A stretch of 64,000 bases of DNA, from assembly GCA_012845835.1 (NCBI GenBank), contig JABAKD010000025.1, positions 17,969,476 through 18,033,475 of the forward strand. The letters run 5' to 3'. Made by a program: the position numbers and the translations under genes. Below the pieces are notes generated by a model. That model was not told where the DNA came from and did not search any database. It saw nothing but the letters and a program-made list of their open reading frames with translations. Origin of the DNA: Undaria pinnatifida (taxonomy: Eukaryota > Sar > Phaeophyceae > Laminariales > Alariaceae). This document shows positions 52,285 to 61,789 of this stretch, piece after piece (the first letter of the stretch is position 1; each line of letters begins with the position of its first letter).

Positions 52285-54717
52285 TTAGGCCTTGAAGTTG
52301 TTGAACAGCCCAATAAGGTATCGGTGGCGGTGTTTGCTGAGGAACTTTGTCCCGATTTCGGCTATGTTGAGCTCGGTTGGGACGTAGTGGATGCTGATTT
52401 TTTCCTCCTGTATGATCTCACGCACATAAAACAGCCTCAGTACCAACGTGTTTCGCACGCGAGCTGTAGGTCTTGTTTCCGGCCACGTGCAGAGCCGAAG
52501 TGTTGTCGATGTGGGTCGGGATGCACTTGAATGCCTCCTCGAATCCTAGCTCCCCCATCATACCGGCACAGTAGATTGCTTCCTTTATCGCCAGTGCTGC
52601 TGCCACAAGCTCGGCCTCCATCGTTGACTGGGCCGTCAGCCCTTGCATGCCCACTTTGAAGCTCACAGGTCCGTTGCACATCATCATGACGTACGATGAA
52701 GTTGACTTGCCGTTGTCCGGGTTGTTGCCCCAGTTGGCGTCTGAGAACGCTGTCAGCTTGAACCCTCTTTGCGAGTAGGTGATATTGAAGTCGATGCTGC
52801 CGGCAAGGTATCGAATCAAATGCTTAGCTGCGCCCATGTGTGCTTTCGATGGCTTCGACATTGCCCTCGCTAGCTGGTTGACGCCGTAGAGGATGTCGTA
52901 GCGGCTTACTTGAGCCAGGTACATGACGCTGCCGACGATGGACTGGTACCGCTGCGTGTCTGCTTTGCTCAGAAGGTCCCCTTTCCCTGGTTGATCGATA
53001 GCTCCGGCCCGGCTCCGATCGTGTACACCGGTTTGCACTCCCCCATGCCGTATGTCTCGAGTACCGACTTGGTGTAGTGCGCGTGTGAGATGGTGAGTGT
53101 TCCTTTCTCGCTCGCGTCTCGAGTACCAACTTGGTGTAGTGCGCTTGTGAGATGGTGAGTGTTCCTTTCTACCGATCGCGAGTGACTTGCATTCCGAGCA
53201 CCATCGAGACGTCCCCCATGCACTTCGTGTCGAAGCGCCGCACCAGCTTCTCCTCCAGCTGCTTGAGCAGCACTTTGTTCTGCCCCACCAGTAGAAGATC
53301 ATCAACGTAGATGGTGAGAACGACGGTGTCCTTGTTCCAGCTTGGAAACGTTGGCTCTCTCTTGGTTTCGGGGTTGTAGATTCCATCCTTGTGCATGTAG
53401 GTGTAGATGCAGGGGTCGGACTTGAGTGGCTTGAATCCCATGGCGACCACGAAGTCGTCGATGGTACCATGCCAGTTGGCTGGTGCCTGCGGGATTCCGT
53501 AGAGGCTCTTGCGAAGCCTCATGACTTGGTGGACTCCATTTTTGTCTGTCTTCTCGCGTCCAGGCGCCATTTTCACGAATATCGTTTCGTCGACAGTAGA
53601 GTTGAGAAATGCCGTGGGGACATCGTACTGTAACACCTCGAGGTTTTTTCTCCGCCGCTAGAGCCAATACCATGCGGATGCTTTGAAGACGACTCACAGG
53701 AGCAAACGTGCTCCCGCAGTGAACCCCTGCTACCATCCCCCAACCGAGCACCACCACTCTAGCTTTGTGTGTCATCAGCGTTCACCTTGTAGACCCACCG
53801 TGAGCCGATGATTTTGGATCCCGGAGGAACCGAGGTGAAGGGGACGAGGTCGTAGACCTGGCGCTTGATCAGGCTCGCTATCTCCTCGTCTTCTGCTGCC
53901 TCCCACAGAGCAGCCTCCGGCAGCTTCCTCGCCTCTGAAAACGTGTTCGGAACTATTTTTGCTTTCGTCTCCCCCTCCGAACGCATTTGAAGTTGCGTAT
54001 TATTAGTGGCATAGGCATACTCCGCTAGTGTTGTGTCAGGTTTGCAAGGTAGGTGGCAGCCCACATCAGCTCTCCCCAGAGGAACTTCGGCAGCCCGCTG
54101 TCCACCAGCAGGCATCGAGTTATCGCCGCAAGTGTGCGGCCCTGACGCTCCGACGCGCCCACCTGTTCCGGCGTGTTGGTTGCAGCAAACTCCAGCTTGA
54201 TGGCGGTTTGAAGACAGTAGCTCCGAAACTCTTCTCCGGTGTATTCGCTGCCTCTGTCCGCACGACATCGCTGGATGCGATATCCTAGCGGCGCCACCAC
54301 CCCCTGTGTGAAAAGCCGCAGGGACTTGGCTGCCTCTGTCTTCCATTTGAGGAGCAGGGTTTCCTTCCACTTGGTCTTCTCGTCGATGAACTTGCTTACG
54401 TACTGAAAGCCTCCTAGTGCAGTCGGTGTGATGGGCCCCAAGAGATCCGTGTATACCAGCTCGAAGGGTTGTTGGATGCCGACTGTCGCCGTCTTCGGGT
54501 GAGCTTGCTGAGTGCTCTTCCCGATGGCGCAGACATCGCAGGGCGACACTCCCCGTTTGAAGCTCACGCCGTTGTTCACGAGCAGTCTCCTGGAAGTGTA
54601 GTCCTCCTGGGTGATGACGGCTGTCGTTATTATCACTGAAGTAGCCCTGCTCCCGATTCTAGTAACTATTGGCGACACCTGGTCCTGAGGTGCCGCTCCC
54701 CCTGAGTTGGAAGCCAT
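52285..54717 (-). pseudogene. pol: Copia pol: integrase, reverse transcriptase, RNase H, with frameshifts
   Basis: 54717-54025 holds the pre-integrase zinc region (CDVCAIGKSTQQAHPK) and the DDE core (VYTDLLGP, CRADRGSEYTGEEF, NTPEQVGASERQGRTLAA). The frame then shifts to RT: LPEAALWEAAEDEEIASLIK, GSRWVYKVNADDT, HKARVVVLGWG, FAPVSRLQSIRMVLALAA, then after another shift LQYDVPTAFLNSTVDETIFV, LRKSLYGIPQAPANWHGTID and the catalytic IYVDDLLLVGQ (about 53300). RNase H follows (LTAFSDANWGNNPDNGKSTS, TAQSTMEAELVAAALAIKEA, HIDNTSALHVAGNKTYSS) and, in another frame, YVPTELNIAEIGTKFLSKH to a stop at 52285. A tandem duplication of about 58 bp (53055-53170) disrupts the RT/RNase H linker. At least four frame changes mean this copy cannot encode a working polyprotein. 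Confidence 0.88.
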
Positions 54718-55069
54718 CCTTCCAGCGGGTCTCCCTTTCTGCCCGCTTCTACCACCTGCTGCCGGCTGAGATCCACCGCCGTCGACTGTCGCTGATTCCT
54801 ACCCGCCGACGTCGTCTGCCGGTGCTCCTGGCGTTTCTTCTTTGGTCAGCACATCCGCTTGAGTTATTCCAAGGATTTGTATCAAGATCTCGTCCATCAC
54901 CGGGTTGCGGGGTTCCACAGTGGGAGTTGTGTGGCCGTACGCCGCGTCGTTGTTGGCGTTGATGTGCGATGTGTAGTCCGTAGTGGTAGAACTTGTAAAG
55001 CAGACGAAGAAGCTGAAATAGCTGATGAAACGGATGAAGTAGCTGCCGCTAGTCCTACTGCATTCGCTG

Positions 55070-55460
55070 CTGTACGTAGTAGTTGCCTCTGATTGCTGTA
55101 CGGTGTTTAGTAGTCTCTTCGGGAGACGTCGCTGCTGTAGTAGGCGTTGCTATACCTGTCGGTGCTGTAGTAGTAGACGATGCTGTAGGAGTAGGCGTTG
55201 TGGTAGTTTCAGTCGTTGCTGTATTCCGGCCCTTGCCGTACGAGTCGTTGCTGTAACAAACCAGTCGTTGGTGTACCAGTCGTTGCTGTACGAGTTGTTG
55301 CTGTACCAGTCGTTGCTGTACCAGTCGCTGTTGTACCAGTCGTTGCTGTACCAGTCGTTGCTGTACCAACCGTTGCTGTACCAGTCGTTGCTGTACCAGT
55401 CGTTGCTGTACCAGTCGTTGCTGTACCAGTCGTTGCTGTACCAGTCGTTGCTGTACACTC
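55070..55460 (-). repeat. 15-bp minisatellite between gag and pol
   Basis: About 13 units of CCAGTCGTTGCTGTA at 55257-55455, with more degenerate related triplet-rich DNA down to 55070. The unit length is a multiple of three and all three minus frames stay open, producing chance ORFs on both strands. Confidence 0.9.
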
Positions 55461-55609
55461 GGTTTGTGATGACAATGATGCTGATGATGACGATGACACT
55501 GATGGTGGTGGTGACGACGATGCTTGCTCCGTGTCTTGATCGAGTAGTAGTATACGTAAAACGCGGAGTAGTTGCGGTAATCTCAGCAGTAGTAATTCCC
55601 GCTGAAGAA

Positions 55610-56146
55610 CATGTACCTAGGCTGTAGAGCTGTTCCAGGCTCCGATCCCCTTGTCGACGCTGCCCTCCAATGGACCGCCTCCGCTAGTAAGCTGCATGAC
55701 GTCTGGAAAGTTGTTCGAAATTTCATCCTTTTCTCCCCCTTCGAACGGCTTTTCAGTCGTCGGGGGTCAGGCGAAACAGCGCCAGCGTCGCAGCTGTATC
55801 TCCCCCGTTCGTAGATAGTAAGAGGGCAATGTAAACGTTGGTGTTGTTGCGCTGCCACTCGAACCAGGTTGCTGCCGACTGCCGAGATGTGCTCTTCCTG
55901 TCCCGCGAGTATGTTGTGGATAGGAGAGGTCGATTCGATGAAGTGGACCTGGACCCGTACCTCCCAGCTGCGGTATGCGCGCTCTTTCTCCCCATCGAAC
56001 GAGGGAGGCGTTTGGCTACCAACCTTACTTCGCTGTAGTTTTCCATCCTCCTTTTGGTTGTTGTTACTTCTTTCTTTTTTTCTTTTTTTTTTCACACCGC
56101 AATGGTTTTCTCTCTCACACACTTTTACTTTCCAGCTTCTGGACAA
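55610..56146 (-). pseudogene. gag: Copia gag remnant
   Basis: The minus-strand frame from 56146 has TPPSFDGEKERAYRSWEVRV and FIESTSPIHNILAGQEEHIS, resembling the start of a copia capsid (a PxFDG..Y..W pattern). It overlaps a second frame (MENYSEVRLVAKRLP; EISNNFPDVMQLTSGGG) with an internal stop. The exact gag boundaries are lost because a SINE and a minisatellite lie immediately upstream. Confidence 0.5.
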
Positions 56147-56405
56147 GCCGTGGTCACAGGTGTCGTCCCTTCTCCCCCCCGGTTCTTGCCTTCAATTTTT
56201 TATGTCGCATAGGGTTCAGTAATCCCACTGCTCGTCGATTTTTCATCGAGTGTTGCTAACTCACGCTCTCGCGCTTTCCGCAAGTCAATTTGTGCACAAG
56301 AAAAAGTCCCAACGAATTCATACGAATATGCACTCGGCGGGGCTCGAACTCACAAAACTGACCTATACCAGGCTCGAGGATAACCTGATACGCCACCGGG
56401 GCGAC
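56135..56405 (-). repeat. tRNA-related SINE (family S1), copy 3, best-preserved head
   Basis: On the minus strand GCCCCGGTGGCGTATCAGG (A-box-like) is followed 40 nt later by GAGTTCGAGCCCCGC (B-box-like), then the S1 body and the tail GACACCTGTGACCACGGCTT. It lies inside the copia element. Confidence 0.75.
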
Positions 56406-56415
56406 CGTATACGTT

Positions 56416-56985
56416 ATTATATTGCGGGTATATTTTCGAATTTGCCTCCCACTGTGGTTCGCTTGGACTTTCTTCTTTTACCGCAACAGTATATTACGGA
56501 TTTATTTTCGAATTCACCTCCCATTGTGATTAGCTTGGCCTCTCTTCTTTTACCGCAACAGTATATTACGGGTTTGCTTCCGAATTCGCCTCCCACTGTG
56601 ATTAGCTTGGGCTCTCTTCTTTTACCGCAACAGTATGTTACGGATTTATTTTCGAATTCGCCTCCCACTGTGATTAGCTTGGACTCTCTTCTTTTACCGC
56701 AACAGTATGTTGTTACGGGTTTGCTTCCGAATTCGCCTCCCACTGTGACTAGCTTGGGCTCTCTTCTTTTACCGCAACAGTCTCTGACGGGTTTGTTATC
56801 GAATTCGCCTCCCACTGTGATAAGCGTGGGCTCTCTTCTTTACCGCAACAGTACATGACGGGTTTTTTCTCGAATTCGCCTTCAGCTGTGATTAGCTTTG
56901 ACTCTCTTCGTTTACCGCAACAATTTATTGCGGGTTTATTTTCAAATTCGCCTTCAACTGGTGGTTAGCCTTCTCTAGGTCTTTT
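56416..56985. repeat. 72-bp minisatellite, about 7.5 units
   Basis: Units TATATTACGGATTTATTTTC, GAATTCGCCTCCCACTGTGA, TTAGCTTGG.CTCTCTTCTT, TTACCGCAACAG. The period is a multiple of three, so a 24-residue repeat stays open on the plus strand, but there is no sign it is expressed. Confidence 0.9.
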
Positions 56986-57039
56986 CCTTTGCTACAGTTG
57001 GTGTTGGCGTTAGCCGCAATTACGCCTTTTGCGGTCTGT

Positions 57040-57365
57040 CGCTGCAGTTGTTAGTAGCGGACGTTTGGATGTAGTGCAATTTCTATCGCCCCGAGCCACC
57101 TGTTGTTACCAGATGTTTTATCACTCGACCCGATAGGATCGCAAACGCAACCACACACACGCCCCGGCACAGTATGAATCGACGCACTATGCACTGCTAT
57201 CCTGACGATGACGAGCCGACGTTTGGATGTAGTGCAGTTCCTACCAGCCCAAGAAAACTGTTGTCACCAGATACTGTAACACTCGACCTGGTAAAATCGC
57301 AAGCGCAACCACACGCACGCTCCGACAGAGTGAATCGACGCGCTATGTGTTGCTATCCTGACGAG
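57040..57365. repeat. Tandem duplication, unit about 160 bp, near the copia 5' LTR
   Basis: GACGTTTGGATGTAGTGCA, CTGTTGT.ACCAGAT, CACTCGACC, AATCGACGC.CTATG and GCTATCCTGACGA occur twice in order. Confidence 0.8.
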
Positions 57366-57543
57366 CAGTACACCGATTTGCAGGTGCCTTACTCCTACTC
57401 GTACTCGTACGTAGTCGTGCAGTGTTGACGTAAACTCACTCTTGTTTTTTTTGTTCCATTTCAACCCTTGTCCAGGCCAGCTCTCAGTTAGAATCCCTCG
57501 TGGACGGCGTCTTCAAAATCCTTAGATGTGTGCATCTTGCTGT

Positions 57544-57561
57544 AGACCGAGGCTCATAACC
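57544..57561 (-). promoter_or_regulatory. Primer-binding site, half-tRNA type (initiator Met anticodon arm)
   Basis: The element strand reads GGTTATGAGCC right after the LTR. This is complementary to GGCUCAUAACC, the anticodon arm of initiator tRNA-Met, as in Drosophila copia and yeast Ty5, rather than to a tRNA 3' end. Confidence 0.75.
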
Positions 57562-58352
57562 TATTCAGGTATAGTTGTTACACCCTTGACAGGTGGTCGC
57601 ACAGGCGGGCACAGGCAGCAGCATGCTGCCATGCTGTTGTTGGACAAAGATGATCCACCGATGATAAAAACCCCAGAAGAGTGATGTTTTGTAGAAGGGC
57701 CGCTTGCTGGGCAATCATACTTAGAGAACAATAGACATCTGAATCTAGATGTGGTGGTGAGAGGAGTGAGAGAGGGTGGGGCACGCCCGCGCTCTCTCTC
57801 TCGTAGCTACGTACTCAGACCCCGCTCCTTCGTTTGCTACAACAATAGTACTTGAAGGACCCCGTGTACAAAAACAAACAAACAACAACAACTCGTCGGG
57901 GTCCTCAAAAGAACTGGTCGTAGTTACGTCGCATTTTAGTCGAACCGTAGCTTAACACACCGTGTTTTTCTATTGCTGCCTAAAACATCACCGATGCTAC
58001 TACTGTTGTGCTCGGCTACTGCAACACGCTATTGACGACCCAGTGCTACCTACGTTGGCCGACCAATAGCGGTTAGCCGATCCCAGTTCTGGCCGGTCGT
58101 AGCTCGGGTAAACTTGCTTCTTGACTCGTCGCGATCCCGAAGCTACCGAGTGGTACTTCGTTACGTATTGTGACTGCTGCTTCCTGTTTGCAGCAATATT
58201 ACAGTAGTGCTACGTACTGCTTCCCCCAGCTACAGCTACCTGCTCTCCTTTGCTATAGCAGTACTGGTGCTAACTACTGCTGCCCCAGGCAACAGCAGTG
58301 GCGATGAACATTAATCAGAGATGTAGGTGTTCACGCCCTAATATCTTTAGCA
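57562..58352 (-). repeat. 5' LTR of the copia element
   Basis: Promoter-bearing LTR in element orientation; its inner edge touches the primer-binding site. Confidence 0.9.
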
Positions 58353-59040
58353 GAGTGACTTGCAATGATCCTATATGATACATTGCTCTCATCGTTGTTT
58401 TGAATTGGTTGAGTTTTTCAGGTTCTTGAACGTGAGAAAATCCCTTTTTTTTCTTTTTCTGGGAAAGACGGTGATGAATCGAACCAGAGGGACCTCACTG
58501 TTCATATAAAAATGTTGCACAACAAAGAATGCTACTCGTTTCACCATTCATTCGAGTAGCATTTATTTGTTGTGCAACATTTTTAGCCTGCTTCCTCACA
58601 ATGGCGTCGCAGATTTCCTGCTAATTTATAAACTCGTCTTTCCACCACTCGAGTAGCATTTGTTGTGCAACATCATTTTTAGTCTACTTCCTCACAATGG
58701 CGTCGTCGGCAGGACGTGATATTTTGAACAGTGAGGTTGCTGGTTCGATTCTCACTGTCTTTCCCAGAAAAAGAAGAAAAAGAAGAAGATATTTTCTTAC
58801 GTTCGAGAACCTGTAAAACTCAACGATGAGAGCAACATTTAGGATTATTGCAAGTCAATCCGATACCGAAGAAGTCGCATTGGATACTGGGTATCTCATC
58901 GGGGTTCCTGACATAATCTGGGAAATACATGTCAGGTTTAGTGGAGGAGGATGTGGTGGAAAAACGAGTGTGTAGCAGGAAATGACTCGAGTACTCGTAG
59001 CATTTATTTATTTGTTGTGCAACATTTTTAGTCTACTTCC
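58353..59040. repeat. tRNA-related SINEs (family S2), right of the copia insertion
   Basis: The first part (58353-58500) is the displaced half of the SINE into which copia inserted. A further plus-oriented copy has head 58690-58765 (AATGGCGTCGTCGGCAGGAC, GGTTGCTGGTTCGATTCTCA) and a complete-looking body to about 59040. Confidence 0.7.
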
Positions 59041-59104
59041 TTGCTGCTCACATGTGCAAACGGGGGTTTTGGTGCGATGTCGCAATAATAAGGGATTACA
59101 GCCG

Positions 59105-59300
59105 CTCTGTTCAGCAATCCCACTGCTCGTCGATTTTTTCATCGAGTGTTGCTAGCTAACGCTCTCTCGCTTTCCGCAGGTCAATTAGTGCACAAGAAAA
59201 TGTCTCCACGAATTTACACGAGTATGCGCTCGGGGGGATTTGAACTCACGAAAACTGACCTATACCAGGCTCGAGGATAACCTGATACGCCACCGGGGAG
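59105..59300 (-). repeat. tRNA-related SINE (family S1), copy 4, truncated
   Basis: Shares GATACGCCACCGGGG, CTATACCAGGCTCGAGGATA, GCTTTCCGCAGGTCAATT and ATCGAGTGTTGCTAGC with copy 3; lacks the 3' end. Confidence 0.7.
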
Positions 59301-60130
59301 AAATATAAAACGGCGGCTTCCCACTCCAGCGTTCTATCTTATTTTGGCCATACTCCGCCCACAACTCCACCTCTCACGTCAGTGTTGCCAAGGTCACCGC
59401 CTTAAGATTCTCTAGTCCCTCGATCGTCACATCACCCACTTTTTTTTTTTTTTTTCAATCCTCCCGCGGATCAAGGGCTCACAAAAAAAAAATCGACACC
59501 TACGTACCAAAACTTTTTTTCGCCCTTCCAGAGGGAGGGGAGGGTACGAAGACCCCATCCCCCCCCCTATTACGCCACATAATTTCCTATGCAAACAACC
59601 CCCATTCTAAATACTATATAATAAAGGGTCAGGGGGAGTAAGTACACTATAGAGCAGACACGCAGTCCCCTGGTCGCGCAGCAGGAGCCTGCGTACCAGC
59701 TACGCACAGCGCAGAGCAACGAAGAAAAAGAGAGAGAGCAACAGAGAGTCACAATAAGCCTCCACGGTGAGGGGACCCCTGCTACAGCCCTCCTTCGACA
59801 AGAAAGCTTGGCTACAAAGCGTCTGCGGAAAGCCAGCCGATGGCGAGGACTTTCATCTGCTGCTGCGGGGTCAACTTCGGTGACGGTTCAGGAACGGACG
59901 AGAGCCAGGCCATTGAGCATGAGTGTTCGGCACAGCACAGAGAGTGAGTGGAGAGGCATGAGGGCTGTAGTATGATATTGGAGGGTATCGTGTACCTTGC
60001 AGCAGCAGCAGCAGCGGCGATCACTGGAAAGACAAAACTCTGGTTTATCATATGTAAAAGTGCTCACCATCGAGCAGTGTGTGTCGTGCTGCCTCCTCCC
60101 CAATAACTGACAACATCAGCAGCAGAAAAC
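59300..60130. other. Intergenic, fragmentary repeats
   Basis: T15 followed by CAATCCTCCCGCGGATCAAG (59440-59480) looks like a diverged minus-strand S3 copy. Otherwise a G/A-rich stretch, a GCA-triplet run at 60000-60015 and no gene. Confidence 0.4.
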
Positions 60131-60139
60131 GCGCACGAA

Positions 60140-60446
60140 ATGCGAACCAAGTTACTCCGCGTCCCTGTTGGTTCCTACACGCCGTTCGCATGCGAGCAGA
60201 GCACTTCTGCCTATCGGAAAAATCGCCGCGAAGACCAGCAGCGGCAACTGGGTGTGCAAGAAGTGCAAGCGCGATTTCGGACAAAATATAGAGCAAATGA
60301 GCCGGACCCACGTGGAGACTCACGAACAGTCGCTTCAACACAAGGGAGGACTTGTGAGGACAGCAGTTCTTGCATTCGCTAGAACAAGCAGTTTCGATAA
60401 AAAAATGAAAAACGTCAGCTGTGAGTACGACCGATTGAATGGTTAA
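60140..60446 (+). CDS. Small zinc-finger-like ORF whose 3' end is shared with the 1.7-kb repeat
   Basis: The frame ending TAA at 60444 contains GNWVCKKCKRDFGQNIEQMS, RTHVETHEQSLQHKG (a CxxC followed by two spaced histidines) and ends [15 protein letters not shown]. The last 12 codons and following 40 bases recur almost unchanged in repeat copy A near 7293-7362 and, inverted, in copy B near 17780-17850. It may be a BED/U1-like finger of a transposon protein. The start is unknown; an acceptor near 60225-60240 may precede the finger. Confidence 0.4.
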
Positions 60447-60697
60447 AACTTAACTTTGCAAGCTGCGTGATACATTAGATCTATGTTTCATTTATGATAT
60501 GATGTTTGTGAAATAAACCTGGTTGTTAATACACTGCTTCACAAATTTTACGGGAGGTCGTTCGCGCGTGTTCAGCAGTTTGGGAACTGCCACGTTGGAC
60601 GTATATTAGTCGCGCAGTGTATAAGGCTGCAGGCCTTGTCGATGTGTGCATGTGAAAAGCAGGAGCAAATTCGTATTTTCTTTCCACGGCTGATCAA

Positions 60698-61423
60698 TTG
60701 CTATTGCTCATGTCGCAAGTTTCATGTCGACCAACGTGTGTCGACAGGGGTGCTGGTGCCGCGGCGGTGTTGGGGAGCGGGCGCACGTTGCTGGATTTTA
60801 TTAAACCGAAAAGCGCCACGGACGGCGCGAAGGAGTCGCCGGTGTTGATGGAGAGTAGTAGCGGCGGGGGCACAAGCGGTGACGCTGACGTGGGGACGAC
60901 GGGAGTTGTGAGCAGGGGTTAGGGTGGTGCGGGCGCGGGCAGTGACCCCGACGTGGTTGTGACGGGAGTTGTGAGTAAGGGTGAGGGTGGTGCGGGCGCG
61001 GGCAGTTTTGCTGACGTGGTTGCGACGGGAGTTGTGAACGGGCTTGAGGATTGTGAGGGCGCGGGCATTGACATGGATGGTGTTTTATCCGATGCTGCAG
61101 ACGGGAGTGGTCCTGCCGATACGACACTTGTCCACGCTCCCATCTGCTGCGCGGGATTACGTCCGGCTGTCCGGGAGCCTGTTCTCCAACACTACCCATC
61201 AACTCTCCATGGTATTGGCAACCAGGGGGTGTCGTGGGAGGCTCGGATAAACCTGAATCGCGTGTCTCTCCACGCGGTGCCAACTGCCTCCCGCTGCATC
61301 TTGAGCCCAGGCTGTGCGGGAACGGTCGAAAAACCAGGAGGCACGTGCGCGCCATGTTTGGACATCAAGGGCACGAAGGCTTACAGGGTTTCGTGCCCAA
61401 GCGCGGCGCTTGCCCACCATTGA
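60698..61423 (+). pseudogene. ORF with 21-residue repeats and a Cys cluster, interrupted by one stop
   Basis: One frame runs 60698-61423 with a single TAG at 60920. It contains SGRTLLDFIKPKSATDGAKE, then three 63-bp repeats (TTGVV..G.GGAGAGS), then HAVPTASRCILSPGCAGTVE, KPGGTCAPCLDIKGTKAY (paired Cys). In the sister repeat unit the stop position is GAG, so a single G-to-T change explains the break. The layout recalls N-terminal zinc-finger parts of transposon-encoded proteins, but the family is not identified. Confidence 0.45.
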
Positions 61424-61713
61424 GTATTCCTGACTACATTGACCACCTTGCATTGACGCAAGGATTTACATACCTAAACACCCTAAAGTACAGTTTGACA
61501 CCCCTTGCTCTTGCAATGTTGGCTTGCTTGCCAAGACTTTTTGTTAACGCAAGAGTGTGCAATAACCATCCACAGGGGCACAGCCAAGAAACGAACCACC
61601 AGGCAAGGAAACAAAGTAAAAAAAAAATCTTGACATTTTGTTTTGGGCCTCGGAGCGGGAGGGGGGGGGGTGGGGGGGGGAGTAGGTGTGCGGAACAACT
61701 TTCCTTGTGCGCC

Positions 61714-61776
61714 CTCGGGTGGATGGGGAAAAATAAGGTTTGAGCTCACCACACTTCCACGTATTTTCATACGCGT
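61714..61776 (-). repeat. Short retroposon (family S3), copy 4, diverged 3' end
   Basis: GGTGGATGGGGAAAAATAAG, TTTGAGCTCACCACACTTCC and ATTTTCATACGCGT. The expected CCGGCGG stretch has decayed into a G-rich tract (61660-61685). Confidence 0.6.
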
Positions 61777-61789
61777 CGTATGTCGATTT

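Larger units (their letters stand above)
51132..58352 (-). mobile_element. Ty1/copia LTR retrotransposon, full-length but broken coding region
   Basis: LTRs 51132-51927 (796 bp) and 57562-58352 (791 bp) are nearly identical, start TG in element orientation, and are flanked by the 5-bp target duplication GAGTG (51127-51131, 58353-58357). Immediately inside the 5' LTR lies a primer site complementary to GGCTCATAACC. A purine run AAGGGGGAG precedes the 3' LTR. Integrase, reverse transcriptase and RNase H follow in copia order on the minus strand. The interior has also gained an S1 SINE and three tandem arrays. Similar LTRs imply recent insertion although the ORFs are shifted. Confidence 0.9.

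Noticed and set aside
55103-55627. 174-codon and overlapping ORFs on both strands
   Set aside because: They are open because the 15-bp tandem repeat contains no stop in any frame.
56250-56858. 202-codon ORF with 24-residue repeats
   Set aside because: It is the 72-bp minisatellite read through, joined to a SINE; no start context, splice site or family.
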